This document shows, piece after piece, positions 7,655-16,723 of a stretch of 51,570 nt of DNA. How positions within the stretch are numbered: the first letter of the stretch is position 1; each line of letters starts with the position of its first letter. Source of the stretch: HKST-UBA85 sp035654775 (GTDB taxonomy: Bacteria; Bacteroidota; Bacteroidia; Flavobacteriales; Flavobacteriaceae); contig DASRWB010000008.1 of assembly GCA_035654775.1 (NCBI GenBank), positions 1 to 51,570 on the forward strand. Direction: 5' to 3'. Made by a program: the position numbers and the translations under genes. A model generated the notes under the pieces. That model did no database searches, was not told the origin of the DNA, and saw nothing but the letters and a program-made list of their open reading frames with translations.

Positions 7655-8524
7655 ATGGAATTAGTAAAGATAGGCGGTGTTCCGGAGCACTTTAATCTAG
7701 CCTGGTATCTCACCCTAAAAGCCGGAGCTTACAAGGATAAAGGGATACATTTACGCTGGAAGGATTACTATGGAGGTACGGGAGAAATGGCCGAAGCCCT
7801 TAGAAATAATGAAATAGATTTGGCTGTAATTCTTACCGAAGGGATAATAAAAGACATTATAGACGGTAACCGGAGTAAAATAGTACAGGTTTTTGTAGAA
7901 TCGCCCTTGCTGTGGGGGATTCATGTGGCAGCAGCATCGCCTTACAAGACAGTGGAAGATTTGAAAGGGACCAAAGCTGCCATTAGCCGCTACGGTTCCG
8001 GCTCGCATTTAATGGCTTATATAAATGCCTTACAGAATGGCTGGGATTTGGATAAAGATTTGCACTTTGAAGTAATACAGCATCTGGAAGGTGCTGTAGA
8101 CGGTTTGCAAAATGGTGTAGCCGATTATTTTATGTGGGAATATTTTACCACCAAACCTTTGGTAGATCAAGGTGTTTTCAGGCATGTAGGAAATTGCCCA
8201 ACCCCGTGGCCGTGTTTTGTTATAGCGGCTACTGATAGGTTTATTGAAGAACAATCAGACAAGTTGAAAATCATTCTAAATATAATAAATACTGCCACGA
8301 CAACTTTTAAAACCCTGCCGAATATTTCAAAAACAATAGCCGAGCGGTATCAGCAAAAAGAAGAAGATGTACAGAAATGGCTTTCTATTACCGAATGGTC
8401 TCAATCAAATATAAGCCCTGAAACGGTAGAATCTATTCAAAACACTATGTTCTCGATAGGTGTGATAGCGGAAAAAGTATCCTATTCCCGCCTGGTTTGG
8501 AATGTTAATTCACACGTTAAGTAG
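7655..8524 (+). CDS. Cytosolic NMT1/THI5-like substrate-binding protein
   Basis: The 289-residue protein resembles periplasmic binding proteins of the NMT1/SsuA/TauA kind: an opening strand LVKIGGVPEHFNLAWYLTLKAGAYKDKGI, the hinge region DLAVILTEGI, and LKGTKAAISRYGSGSHLMAY. It has no signal peptide or lipobox, and no ABC permease or ATPase gene is nearby, so it probably works in the cytosol as a sensor or enzyme rather than in uptake. It ends the operon that starts at 4557 or 5510. The ligand is unknown. Confidence 0.72.
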   Translation: MELVKIGGVPEHFNLAWYLTLKAGAYKDKGIHLRWKDYYGGTGEMAEALRNNEIDLAVILTEGIIKDIIDGNRSKIVQVFVESPLLWGIHVAAASPYKTVEDLKGTKAAISRYGSGSHLMAYINALQNGWDLDKDLHFEVIQHLEGAVDGLQNGVADYFMWEYFTTKPLVDQGVFRHVGNCPTPWPCFVIAATDRFIEEQSDKLKIILNIINTATTTFKTLPNISKTIAERYQQKEEDVQKWLSITEWSQSNISPETVESIQNTMFSIGVIAEKVSYSRLVWNVNSHVK

Positions 8525-8575
8525 CTGTTTATCATTATTTTTTTGTATTTTATCGGAGTCTTTAACATAATTTTA

Positions 8576-8583
8576 TATATTTG
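8576..8583 (+). promoter_or_regulatory. Bacteroidota -7 box for small membrane protein
   Basis: TATATTTG matches TAnnTTTG, 26 bases upstream of the ATG at 8610. No -33 TTG at standard spacing. It supports the small gene at 8610 being real. Confidence 0.4.
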
Positions 8584-8609
8584 TGAGTAATCCAAATCTT
8601 TGAAAGAAT

Positions 8610-8798
8610 ATGATTTATACTATTACCCTTGTTATTTCTGTTCTTGTTGCGATCAATTTTTTATTATTGGCTTTTAGTTGTAATAAGACTACTAAAAAAG
8701 TAGCTTCACAGCCTAAAACCTTACCGTATAGCCCTATAAAAAAAGAAACAATTACCAAGAAATCGGCTTCCATCCAGCTTGCTCCAACAGGGAGTTAG
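8610..8798 (+). CDS. Small membrane or lipoprotein-like protein, 62 aa
   Basis: A 62-codon frame starting at an ATG behind a -7 box. Residues 2-23 form one strong hydrophobic helix ending LAFSC, which could be a lipobox or simply the membrane edge. The rest is Lys/Thr/Ser rich and hydrophilic. No family is recognised. The last 47 bases run antisense through the 3' end of ung, so either the overlap is tolerated or the frame is spurious; the promoter and hydrophobic start favour a real gene. Confidence 0.5.
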   Translation: MIYTITLVISVLVAINFLLLAFSCNKTTKKVASQPKTLPYSPIKKETITKKSASIQLAPTGS

Positions 8799-9417
8799 TC
8801 TTGCTGAAGTGTTTGTTTCCAAACCAATATCCTCTATTTGCACTTAAAGGTGACGGATGTCCCGAAGTTAAAACCGAGTGTTTTTTTACGTCTATTAATT
8901 TTTTCTTCTGCTTTGCATAGCTTCCCCATAATAAAAAGACGACGTTATTTTTTTCAAGGCTTATCTTGCTGATGACCGCATCTGTAAATTCTTCCCAGCC
9001 TTTTTTTTGATGGCTTCCGGGCTGGTTTTCTCTTACGGTTAAGGTGGCATTTAGCAACAACACGCCTTGTGCTGCCCAGTGTTTAAGGTTTCCGCTTTTA
9101 GGATATGGAATGCTAAGGTCCTGTTCCCGTTCTTTTAGAATGTTGATTAAAGACGGTGGATGCTTCATTCCTTCATTGACCGAAAAGCACAATCCGTGTG
9201 CTTGGCCTTTTCCATGATACGGGTCTTGTCCAATAATAACGACTTTTAAATCCTTAAAGTTGCAGTAATGGAAGGCATTAAAGATTTGATTTCCGGGTGG
9301 ATAACAGGTATGTTGGTTGTATTCAGCCTTAACAAAATGCACTAAATTCCTGAAGTAGGGTTTAGAAAATTCGTCGCTTAAATGCATTTTCCAACTTTCT
9401 TCTATGTTTACCTCCAT
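8752..9417 (-). CDS. ung: Uracil-DNA glycosylase, family 1
   Basis: The 221-residue enzyme removes uracil from DNA as the first step of base excision repair. The catalytic water-activating motif GQDPYHGKGQAHGLCFSV holds D65 and H68, and the leucine-loop motif HPSPLSANRGYWFG is near residue 190. Length and motif order are normal for family 1 UNG. It is monocistronic, convergent with the small membrane protein gene and divergent from the YfcC gene at 9477. Confidence 0.96.
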   Translation of the reverse strand: MEVNIEESWKMHLSDEFSKPYFRNLVHFVKAEYNQHTCYPPGNQIFNAFHYCNFKDLKVVIIGQDPYHGKGQAHGLCFSVNEGMKHPPSLINILKEREQDLSIPYPKSGNLKHWAAQGVLLLNATLTVRENQPGSHQKKGWEEFTDAVISKISLEKNNVVFLLWGSYAKQKKKLIDVKKHSVLTSGHPSPLSANRGYWFGNKHFSKTNSLLEQAGWKPISW

Positions 9418-9476
9418 AGCTTTTTTAATTTTGGAACTAAAATAATAGTATATTTAGTTTTCTTAAAACTTAGCAT

Positions 9477-10970
9477 GTGAAAAAATTAAAATTCCCTACC
9501 GCCCAAACTATTTTATTATTAATAGCGGCCTTAGTTGCTATTTTGACCTGGATGATTCCTGCCGGAAAATACAGTACGATTGTGTACAGCAAAGAAAGCA
9601 ATACCTTTGTAATTACCGCAGCAGAATCTACAACTCAAATGGCGGCAACTCAGGAAACGCTGGAGGAATTAGCTATAAAAATACCTTTGGAAAAATTTAC
9701 CAGTGGCTCGATTTGGAAGCCTATAGCCGTACCCAATACCTACCAACAGTTGTCTCCGAACCCTCAAGGTATTTTGGCCTTTTTAAAATCGCCTGTACGC
9801 GGAATTATAGAAGCAGCGGATATTATTTTTCTGGTACTGTTTATAGGAGGATTGATTGGGTTAATGAATTTAACCGGAGCATTTGATGCCGGTATTGCTT
9901 GGCTGGCAAGGGCATTAAAAGGAAAGGAATATTTGTTGATTATTTTGGTTACCACATTAATAGCCATTGGTGGTACGACTTTTGGGTTAGCTGAGGAAAC
10001 CATAGCCTTCTACCCTATTTTAATTCCTGTTTTTTTAGCAGCGAAGTATGACGCTATGGTGCCTTTGGCTTCTATTTATATTGGCTCGTCGATAGGAACT
10101 ATGTGTTCCACTGTCAATCCGTTTAGTTCCATAATCGCTTCAGATGCTGCGGGGATTAACTGGACTACCGGCTTGGAAGGCCGTTTTTTAATGCTTGTAT
10201 TGTGTACGCTTATATGTATTATTTACATAATGCGTTATGCCAGGCGAGTAAAAAACAATCCTTCAACTTCACTGATTTATACACAAAAGGATGAAATAGA
10301 ATCTCATTTTGGGTTGCATACTCATGCAACGGTACAATTAACATACAGGTTACGCCTTATATTGTTCGTTTTTGCACTTTGCTTTATCGTTATGATTTAT
10401 GGTGTGTCGCGTTTGGAATGGTGGTTTACAGAGATGATTACTGTATTTTTTGCCGGAGCACTTCTGATAGGATTTTTGGCAAAAATAAACGAATATGCTT
10501 TTGTGGATACTTTTGTGAAAGGGGCTTCAGACCTTTTGGGTGTCGCACTTATCATAGGTATTGCGCGTGGCGTTTCGGTGTTGATGAATGACGGACTGAT
10601 AAGCGACACGTTACTATATCAAGCCAGTACGGTAACCGAAGGTATGAATAAAGGATTGTTTATAAATGCCATGCTTTACATTTACGGAGGTTTGTCGTTT
10701 TTTATACCGTCATCCTCAGGAATGGCTGTATTGACCATGCCAGTAATGTCTCCATTGGCAGATACAGTAGGAATAGGAAGAGAAGCCATTGTTAATGCCT
10801 ATCAGTACGGTCAGGGTTTATTTGCTTTTATAAATCCAACAGGGTTAATTTTGGCTTCACTGGCTATTGTAAAAGTAGGCTACAACAAATGGTTGCGATT
10901 TGTGATGCCATTGGTTTTTATTTTGCTGTTGGTAAGCATGGTATTTTTAACCCTTTCCGTTTACATATAA
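9477..10970 (+). CDS. YfcC-family (C4-dicarboxylate/arginine-ornithine type) membrane carrier
   Basis: The 497-residue protein has about 12 hydrophobic segments. It shows the family features: an N-terminal FPTAQTILLLIAALVAILTW helix followed by PAGKY, a soluble loop at about 30-105, and the re-entrant Gly-rich segment GGTTFGLAEETIAFYPIL. These proteins are secondary carriers for dicarboxylates or basic amino acids; the substrate is not predictable here. The start is GTG at 9477, because the nearby ATG at 9475 runs straight into TGA and KKLKFPTAQT is the usual family N-terminus. The next gene starts 45 bases after its stop, behind its own -7 box. Confidence 0.85.
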   Translation: MKKLKFPTAQTILLLIAALVAILTWMIPAGKYSTIVYSKESNTFVITAAESTTQMAATQETLEELAIKIPLEKFTSGSIWKPIAVPNTYQQLSPNPQGILAFLKSPVRGIIEAADIIFLVLFIGGLIGLMNLTGAFDAGIAWLARALKGKEYLLIILVTTLIAIGGTTFGLAEETIAFYPILIPVFLAAKYDAMVPLASIYIGSSIGTMCSTVNPFSSIIASDAAGINWTTGLEGRFLMLVLCTLICIIYIMRYARRVKNNPSTSLIYTQKDEIESHFGLHTHATVQLTYRLRLILFVFALCFIVMIYGVSRLEWWFTEMITVFFAGALLIGFLAKINEYAFVDTFVKGASDLLGVALIIGIARGVSVLMNDGLISDTLLYQASTVTEGMNKGLFINAMLYIYGGLSFFIPSSSGMAVLTMPVMSPLADTVGIGREAIVNAYQYGQGLFAFINPTGLILASLAIVKVGYNKWLRFVMPLVFILLLVSMVFLTLSVYI

Positions 10971-10983
10971 GTAGCCGTATGGT

Positions 10984-10991
10984 TACCTTTG
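10984..10991 (+). promoter_or_regulatory. Bacteroidota -7 box for mutS2-like gene
   Basis: TACCTTTG matches TAnnTTTG, 24 bases upstream of the ATG at 11016. A -33 TTG is not evident. Confidence 0.4.
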
Positions 10992-11015
10992 TATCTATTG
11001 TATTAAGAGAAAAGC

Positions 11016-13175
11016 ATGTTTGGTATTCATAAAAATACATTTCAGGAATTAGAATACACTACCGTACTGCATCAGGTAGCCGAATATGCCATTACCCATT
11101 TGGGACATGAAGCGTGTTTACAGCTTCTTCCATATAAAGACCATGAGGTTTTACAAGAAGCTCTCGTACAAACCAACGAATATCTGGCTTCTTTTGAGAA
11201 TGAAAACAGAATTCCGCATCATGGTTTTGAGCCTATCACTCACGAGCTAAAGCTTCTGGCTATAGAAAACACCTATCTGGAAGTACACAGTTTTCGAAAA
11301 CTGGCAACCGTTTCACAAACCAGTAATGAAATTTTACGGTTTTTGAAAAAGTTTATGGATTACTATCCAAATCTGCATAGGCTTGGTGCAAGTATAGAAA
11401 TTACCCCTAAAATCATTCATACGGTTGATGCCGTAATTGATAAATTTGGAGACCTTAAAGACGAAGCTTCGCCTGATTTGTTTGCCATAAGAAAAGCTAT
11501 TGTTTCAGTTCGTACAAAGCTCAATCAAAGTTTTTCTACTGCATTAAATGCGTATTATGCTCAGGATTATTTAGATGATATTCGGGAAACTGTTGTAGAG
11601 AACAAACGCGTACTAGCCGTAAAAGCCATGTACCGAAAAAAAGTAAACGGCAGCCTGTTGGGTTCCAGCAAAACCGGAAGTATCGTGTATATAGAACCTC
11701 AGCAAACATTAAAATATTCACGAGAGCTAGCCGATTTAATTTACGATGAATCTCAGGAAATTATAAAAATATTAAAAGCGCTTACGGAGTCTATACGTCC
11801 TTATGTTCCTTTACTAAAAGCGTATCAGGAATTTTTAACAGCCATAGACGTTATTGCGGCAAAGGCCAAGTATGCCCAATCGATACATGCCGTATTGCCG
11901 GAAATTACGAAAGAAAGAACGCTGTTTTTTAAAAATGCATATCATCCGCTTTTATTTTTGTCAAATCAGAAAAAAAATACCCCAACCTATCCGCAGACCA
12001 TAGCTCTAGATGCCGACCAAAGAATTATTGTTATTTCCGGACCCAATGCCGGCGGAAAGAGCATTACCCTTAAAACGGTAGGCTTGTTACAACTTATGCT
12101 GCAAAGTGGTATGCTTATTCCGGTTCACGAGCGCAGTAAGGTGTGTTTATTTGACCGTATTTTAACCGATATAGGAGACAATCAGTCCATAGAAAATCAT
12201 TTAAGCACCTATAGTTACCGGTTAAAGCAAATGAATTATTTTCTTAAAAAATGTAATGCCAGGACACTATTTTTGATAGACGAATTTGGAACCGGAAGCG
12301 ATCCGGAATTAGGTGGCGCACTGGCTGAAACCTTTTTAGAAGAATTTTATCACAGGGAAGCTTTTGGGATTATTACTACCCACTACTCCAACTTAAAACT
12401 GCTGGCAAATGAACTGCCTTATATGCAAAATGCAAATATGCAATTTGACGAAAAAAGTCTGGAACCTATGTTTACGCTTGTTACAGGCCAGGCAGGCAGT
12501 AGCTTTACGTTTGAAGTAGCACAAAAGAATGGCATTCCGTTTAGTTTAATAAACCGGGCCAAAAAGAAAATAGAACGCGGGAAAATACGCTTTGATGCCA
12601 CGCTAGCTAAACTTCAAAAAGAACGCAATAAACTTGAGAAGACTACTGAAGCTTTAAAGAAAAACGAGTATAAGAAATTGCTGGAAGCTGATAAACTGGA
12701 AGAAATAAATAAAAAAATTCAAAAGAAACTAGAAAGCTATCAGGAGTTATATGACAGTAATCAGCGACTTATTTATTTGGGGCAAAAAGTGAATGACCTA
12801 GCCGAAAAATACTACAACAACAAACAAAAAAGAGAATTGATGGCTGAACTGTTTAAGTTGGTTCAAATAGAAAACGCTAAACGCAAAAAAACATCTGTAA
12901 AAGAAGAAAAAGCGGCCAAGCAAAAAGAAGTGCAACTTAAAAAAGAAGTCGAGAAAAAAGTTTCCGTTATCCGAAAAAAGAAAAAAGCACAAAAAGCCAA
13001 AGTGGTGGAAACTCCAAAACCAAAACCCACGTTTAAAGTTGGTGATAAAGTAAGACTTGAAGACGGACGCGCTGTAGGAAGTATTGATAAAATAGAAAAA
13101 AATAAAGCCACGGTAAACTATGGCTTGTTTACCACAAATGTTAGTATTGACCAACTGGAATTGGTAGAAAAGTAA
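11016..13175 (+). CDS. MutS2-like ATPase lacking the Smr nuclease domain
   Basis: The 719-residue protein has the MutS2 order: an N-terminal clamp/coiled-coil region (1-300), then the ABC-type ATPase with Walker A GPNAGGKS (about 342-349), STYSYRLKQM, and Walker B LFLIDEFGTGSDPELGGALAE. A long Lys/Glu coiled coil follows at about 510-680. The C-terminus is a small KOW-like segment (FKVGDKVRLEDGRAVGSI). Typical MutS2 is about 780 residues and ends in a Smr endonuclease domain, which is absent here. Family roles include suppressing recombination and rescuing collided ribosomes. The DCC gene follows after 8 bases. Confidence 0.9.
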   Translation: MFGIHKNTFQELEYTTVLHQVAEYAITHLGHEACLQLLPYKDHEVLQEALVQTNEYLASFENENRIPHHGFEPITHELKLLAIENTYLEVHSFRKLATVSQTSNEILRFLKKFMDYYPNLHRLGASIEITPKIIHTVDAVIDKFGDLKDEASPDLFAIRKAIVSVRTKLNQSFSTALNAYYAQDYLDDIRETVVENKRVLAVKAMYRKKVNGSLLGSSKTGSIVYIEPQQTLKYSRELADLIYDESQEIIKILKALTESIRPYVPLLKAYQEFLTAIDVIAAKAKYAQSIHAVLPEITKERTLFFKNAYHPLLFLSNQKKNTPTYPQTIALDADQRIIVISGPNAGGKSITLKTVGLLQLMLQSGMLIPVHERSKVCLFDRILTDIGDNQSIENHLSTYSYRLKQMNYFLKKCNARTLFLIDEFGTGSDPELGGALAETFLEEFYHREAFGIITTHYSNLKLLANELPYMQNANMQFDEKSLEPMFTLVTGQAGSSFTFEVAQKNGIPFSLINRAKKKIERGKIRFDATLAKLQKERNKLEKTTEALKKNEYKKLLEADKLEEINKKIQKKLESYQELYDSNQRLIYLGQKVNDLAEKYYNNKQKRELMAELFKLVQIENAKRKKTSVKEEKAAKQKEVQLKKEVEKKVSVIRKKKKAQKAKVVETPKPKPTFKVGDKVRLEDGRAVGSIDKIEKNKATVNYGLFTTNVSIDQLELVEK

Positions 13176-13183
13176 ACCCAGTT

Positions 13184-13600
13184 ATGAAATCTGTACCCAA
13201 AGACAAACAACTTATTTTATTTGATGGTGTATGCAACCTGTGTAATGCTTCTGTACAATACGTGATACGGCATGATAAAAAAAACAAATTTTTGTTTGCG
13301 CCGTTACAAAGTACTACAGGGAAAGAGCTTATTTCTGCATTCAACATAGATACCGACAAAACCGATTCTATTCTTCTCTACACGCCGGACGGAAAACTTA
13401 AAACCCAATCCACAGCCGCACTTTATATTGCCGCACAGCTTGGTTTTCCTCAAAATTTACTGGCGGTGTTTTTGGTTATACCGCCTTTTATACGCAATTG
13501 GGTATATACCTATATTGCCAAAAACAGGTATGCCTGGTACGGAAAAAGAACAGCTTGCATGATTCCCACGCCGGAAGTAAAAGATAAGTTTATTGAATAA
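13184..13600 (+). CDS. DCC-family thiol-disulfide oxidoreductase-like protein
   Basis: The 138-residue protein shows the DCC (YuxK) signature LFDGVCNLCNASVQYVIRHD at residues 9-28, with the eponymous D-x-x-C-x-x-C. A second motif, YAWYGKRTACMIP, lies near the C-terminus. The CxxC pair suggests a thiol/disulfide role, but no substrate is established. It sits 8 bases after the mutS2-like gene and is closed by a strong terminator. Confidence 0.88.
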   Translation: MKSVPKDKQLILFDGVCNLCNASVQYVIRHDKKNKFLFAPLQSTTGKELISAFNIDTDKTDSILLYTPDGKLKTQSTAALYIAAQLGFPQNLLAVFLVIPPFIRNWVYTYIAKNRYAWYGKRTACMIPTPEVKDKFIE

Positions 13601-13633
13601 AAAAAGGTCTTGACTCTAATCAAGACCTTTTTT
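13601..13633. terminator. Bidirectional intrinsic terminator
   Basis: AAAAAGGTCTTGA (13601-13613) pairs with its complement ending in a T-run (to 13633) around a 6-base loop. A and T tracts on both sides let it work on either strand. It closes mutS2-like/DCC and could serve the convergent QEGLA operon. Confidence 0.8.
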
Positions 13634-13899
13634 AAACTAACAATCAACTAAAAACTAAACAAAAAAAAAGTTTTATAACACTTAAAAATAACGTTTGGTG
13701 TATTTTTATATAGCTAATGTAGAAAAGAATATTTAGGACAATTCATTTTTTCGTTAAACTGAAATAATTTCTTGTTTAATTATTCTTTGATGCAAAAATC
13801 ATCTGTGAAATGCATGTTTTTTTGCATAAGTAGTTCATAATCAAATAATTTTTTTAGATAAGAACAGCTGTATTTCTGAAGTTCACGGTTTAGATTCTT
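13634..13899. other. Intergenic gap between convergent genes
   Basis: About 265 bases of strongly AT-rich DNA lie between two convergent genes, where no promoter is needed. I see no convincing gene. The only structures noted are a short inverted repeat ATGCATG...TGCAT near 13811-13829 and a 16-codon frame at 13790, neither persuasive. Confidence 0.5.
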
Positions 13900-15060
13900 C
13901 TACTTTAGTCCCTTTAGTATAAAGTCAATGGTAGTATTGGTATTGTTATTTTCCAAAAAAGCATCGGTGTAGTAGGTTGCCGTTTTTGCCAATTTCAGTT
14001 CTTGCAACTCTTTAATTACAGGAGTATATTGCAGGGCTACTTTTCCGGTTAATAAAGGCTCAAAGTCTTTTTGTTCTTGCGAAAAATGAACTATTTTTTG
14101 TAAGCCCGAAAGATACAACCAATCTTTGGTAAAGCCACCGCCACGATGCACACGTAAAGTAATGGCAAAGGCTTTGTCTCTGTTGAGTTTATATTGATTA
14201 AACAACAGGTCGAAGGTATCTGCAAAACGGTATCCTTTGGCCAAGGTATCTACCGCTATTATTCTGTATGCCAGTTCGTGCAGCCGAGTTAAGGTTAGGC
14301 ATCCGGACATATATTCGGCATACACAGCCAAACCTTCTTGTGTTTCTACATTATTCGGAAAACCGTTGGAAAAGACCTTTAAGGGTTGTGTTAAGGCATT
14401 AAATGTAGTAACCAAATGCACGCCAACTTCATGATTGGCCAACACTTTAAGCTGATTTTTACTGAATGTATGATTCTTTTTAAGCACCAGCGTTTGGTTG
14501 TTGTTCAATACCATAGCTGCAGCCGAGATGTTTGTGGAGAGCTTTATATTGAAGGTAAAACCATAGCGCTCTGCAAACTTTTCGAAATAGGCTTTGGCCT
14601 CATGAACAGTATACACAGGAAGCATTTCTTCATTAGTGTCGTCTACCGTAAAGCGCAAAATAAATTTTGCGTTTTCCAAGTCTTTTTCAGTGGGTGTTCC
14701 AAAACTTTTTAAACTGTTGAAATAAAATTTACGTCCTTGGTTTATGGTTTGAATACACTCTATCAATCCCGAATATTCGTAAATAATATCTTCGTAAAGC
14801 TGTCGGATATTTTCTTGCTCTATTCGTTCCAGGCGTTGTGAAAAAAACAAGCGGTGTAACTTATAGCCGTTAAACTTTAGTTTGGGGTATTTAAAGTTTG
14901 GCTGGTAATTGTATTTGGCCGAAAAGAATTGTTTTTTTTCTTGTTCTATATTTAACGGGTTGATGTAGTTAAGCAGTTCAATTTGTTTTACCAGTCGGTT
15001 TAAATTGAAATCAATGTCTAAAAGGTGTTGATAGGAATTGGTATTTATTGAAAGAGACAT
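13900..15060 (-). CDS. MATCAP/QEGLA-motif metallopeptidase (DUF1704)
   Basis: The 386-residue protein belongs to the family named after its QEGLA motif, often annotated as flavohaemoglobin expression-modulating and known as DUF1704. Zinc-peptidase features are visible: H210-E-V-G-V-H215 (HExxxH) and the following Q-E242-G-L-A, whose Glu can be the third ligand. The animal members (MATCAP) are tubulin tyrosine carboxypeptidases using the same HExxxH arrangement. No signal peptide, so it is cytosolic. It is last in a four-gene operon, 2 bases after the amidohydrolase. Carboxypeptidase action on a tagged peptide or protein is inferred, not shown. Confidence 0.85.
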   Translation of the reverse strand: MSLSINTNSYQHLLDIDFNLNRLVKQIELLNYINPLNIEQEKKQFFSAKYNYQPNFKYPKLKFNGYKLHRLFFSQRLERIEQENIRQLYEDIIYEYSGLIECIQTINQGRKFYFNSLKSFGTPTEKDLENAKFILRFTVDDTNEEMLPVYTVHEAKAYFEKFAERYGFTFNIKLSTNISAAAMVLNNNQTLVLKKNHTFSKNQLKVLANHEVGVHLVTTFNALTQPLKVFSNGFPNNVETQEGLAVYAEYMSGCLTLTRLHELAYRIIAVDTLAKGYRFADTFDLLFNQYKLNRDKAFAITLRVHRGGGFTKDWLYLSGLQKIVHFSQEQKDFEPLLTGKVALQYTPVIKELQELKLAKTATYYTDAFLENNNTNTTIDFILKGLK

Positions 15061-15062
15061 TA

Positions 15063-15893
15063 TTATTCTTTATGGTTGTTTAAAAATGAAGTAGCGTGAT
15101 GTGTAATTCCGGTTTTTAACTGACGTTCAACAGCACTTACCACTTCAGGAAAAATAAGCTGTGTATATTCATCGCAGTATATTTTTGCAATTTCTGTAGC
15201 CAATACCAAGGTGTTTTTAAAATTTTGGGTAATATATTTTAGAAAATAACCATTACCTTGAAACGTATCGTTAATGGCGGCTGTAGATTTTATTCCACCG
15301 GGAAGTTCAAGCGTGCTTAGGAATTTTTTCCAAGACATAATATCATTGGCAAAGCGAATAGTGTCAATATTTGAAGTCCCTAAATTCCATACAGGTACTT
15401 CCCTATTCCATCTTTTCCAATTGTAACTGTGCATATCGTAAACAAGGCATACTCCATGCAGGGTTTCTATTTTTTCAATAAGTGCTTGTACTACACTATA
15501 GAATTGTGCGTGTTTTTCCAGGCTTTTTACTTTCATTGGTTCCGAAAGCGGCTTTTTCCACAGCTTTTTTCCCCATGCATCTTCATAAATTGCATTTTCA
15601 GGTGCCCGGTTCAGGTCATATTCAAAGCGGGAATCCAGTGCAGAAAGTACAATAGGATGTGTATGCACCATGTTTTTGGTTTCCGGATCTTCTTCATACC
15701 AACGGTCGTATTCGGAATGCAGGCAGTTGTCCCAAAGCTCCTTGCGAAATTGATGTCCATCGTGTATGGCTGCGCAGACGTAATGTACATAACTGTCTAT
15801 TTTCAGAGTAAAAGAATAGTCTTCAGCAACGGCATGAAACGATTTTCCGGCTTTAATGTTTGAAAGTATAGTAGGTACAGCGAGTTTTTCCAT
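15063..15893 (-). CDS. N-formylglutamate amidohydrolase-like protein
   Basis: The 276-residue protein belongs to the N-formylglutamate amidohydrolase family, Zn-dependent hydrolases of N-acylated glutamate and related amides. Putative metal and substrate motifs are HDGH (44-47), DSRFEYDLNRAPE (87-99) and YDMHSYN (152-158). No histidine-degradation (hut) gene is near, so the classical role in histidine catabolism is unlikely here. It is packed between the sulfurtransferase and the QEGLA peptidase with 2-base gaps, which suggests it acts on the same substrate as they do. Cytosolic. Confidence 0.85.
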   Translation of the reverse strand: MEKLAVPTILSNIKAGKSFHAVAEDYSFTLKIDSYVHYVCAAIHDGHQFRKELWDNCLHSEYDRWYEEDPETKNMVHTHPIVLSALDSRFEYDLNRAPENAIYEDAWGKKLWKKPLSEPMKVKSLEKHAQFYSVVQALIEKIETLHGVCLVYDMHSYNWKRWNREVPVWNLGTSNIDTIRFANDIMSWKKFLSTLELPGGIKSTAAINDTFQGNGYFLKYITQNFKNTLVLATEIAKIYCDEYTQLIFPEVVSAVERQLKTGITHHATSFLNNHKE

Positions 15894-15895
15894 GT

Positions 15896-16720
15896 TTAAT
15901 TATTAGTCAACGTGCCGTATTCAGTCCAGGAACCGTCGTAAACAGCTAGTTCTTTATACCCTGAAAGGGTTGCGCCTAAAGCCAGAATGCACGCCGTTAT
16001 TCCCGAGCCACAAGAAAAAACCATAGGATTATTTTCGGGATTAACTTTTTTGAAAACAGCTTTTACTTCCGGCAGGGATTTCATTTTGGTATTGTTCAAA
16101 ATTTCCTGATAAGGCAAGTTTACCGAATTTGGAATGTGACCGCTTTTTAGTCCGGCGCGTGGTTCCTGCACTTCGCCTTCAAATCTGTTTTTTGCTCTTG
16201 CATCAACAATTTTTACGGCTGTATTTTCTTGTAAATGCAGAATATCTGAAAAAAATCTGAAATATTTAGGAATAACGGTAGCTGTAAAATTTCCTCTTTG
16301 CGGATTGTCACTTTTTTTGGGGACTACCGGATAGTTGTTGTGTATCCAAGCCGGCAAACCACCATCGAGTACCGCTACTTTTTTATGGCCAAAATAGTGG
16401 AACAGCCACCATGCTCTGGCACTGGAATAGATTCCGTGTTCGTCATAAACTACAAGTGTGCTGGTGTTGTTTATTCCTAATTTTTGCGCTTCTGCAGTAA
16501 ACTGCTCGGCTTCAGGTACTGTATTGGGAAATTCGGCCTGGATATCGCTAAACTTGTTTTTAATATCAAAATATCGGGCTTTTGGAATTTGAACAAAAAT
16601 ATCAGGAGTTTTAGAATTTCCTGCCTTTGGCAATGTTGCGTTAAGAATAATTAAATCGCTATCATCAAGATGCCTGTAAAGCCAGGCTGCTGATACCAAG
16701 GAAGCAAATGGTGTTTCCAT
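15896..16720 (-). CDS. Tandem rhodanese, 3-mercaptopyruvate sulfurtransferase type
   Basis: The 274-residue protein has two rhodanese domains. The N-terminal one (1-130) is inactive-type, and the C-terminal one carries the catalytic loop CGSGIT (C237-T242). CG[ST]GVT-type loops are typical of mercaptopyruvate sulfurtransferases, while thiosulfate enzymes have CRKG-type loops. It would move sulfane sulfur from 3-mercaptopyruvate to a thiol acceptor. It lies 3 bases downstream of the GshB-like ligase gene, so a thiol-containing product or cofactor for this operon is possible. Confidence 0.88.
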   Translation of the reverse strand: METPFASLVSAAWLYRHLDDSDLIILNATLPKAGNSKTPDIFVQIPKARYFDIKNKFSDIQAEFPNTVPEAEQFTAEAQKLGINNTSTLVVYDEHGIYSSARAWWLFHYFGHKKVAVLDGGLPAWIHNNYPVVPKKSDNPQRGNFTATVIPKYFRFFSDILHLQENTAVKIVDARAKNRFEGEVQEPRAGLKSGHIPNSVNLPYQEILNNTKMKSLPEVKAVFKKVNPENNPMVFSCGSGITACILALGATLSGYKELAVYDGSWTEYGTLTNN

Positions 16721-16723
16721 AAA

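Noticed and set aside
12798..13154. 118-codon Phe-rich minus-strand frame inside the mutS2-like gene
   Set aside because: It is the complement of Lys/Glu-rich coiled-coil codons (AAA/AAG read as Phe/Leu), a common artefact.
13790..13840. Sixteen-codon frame between convergent genes
   Set aside because: AT-rich chance frame with no promoter, no conserved pattern and no partner.
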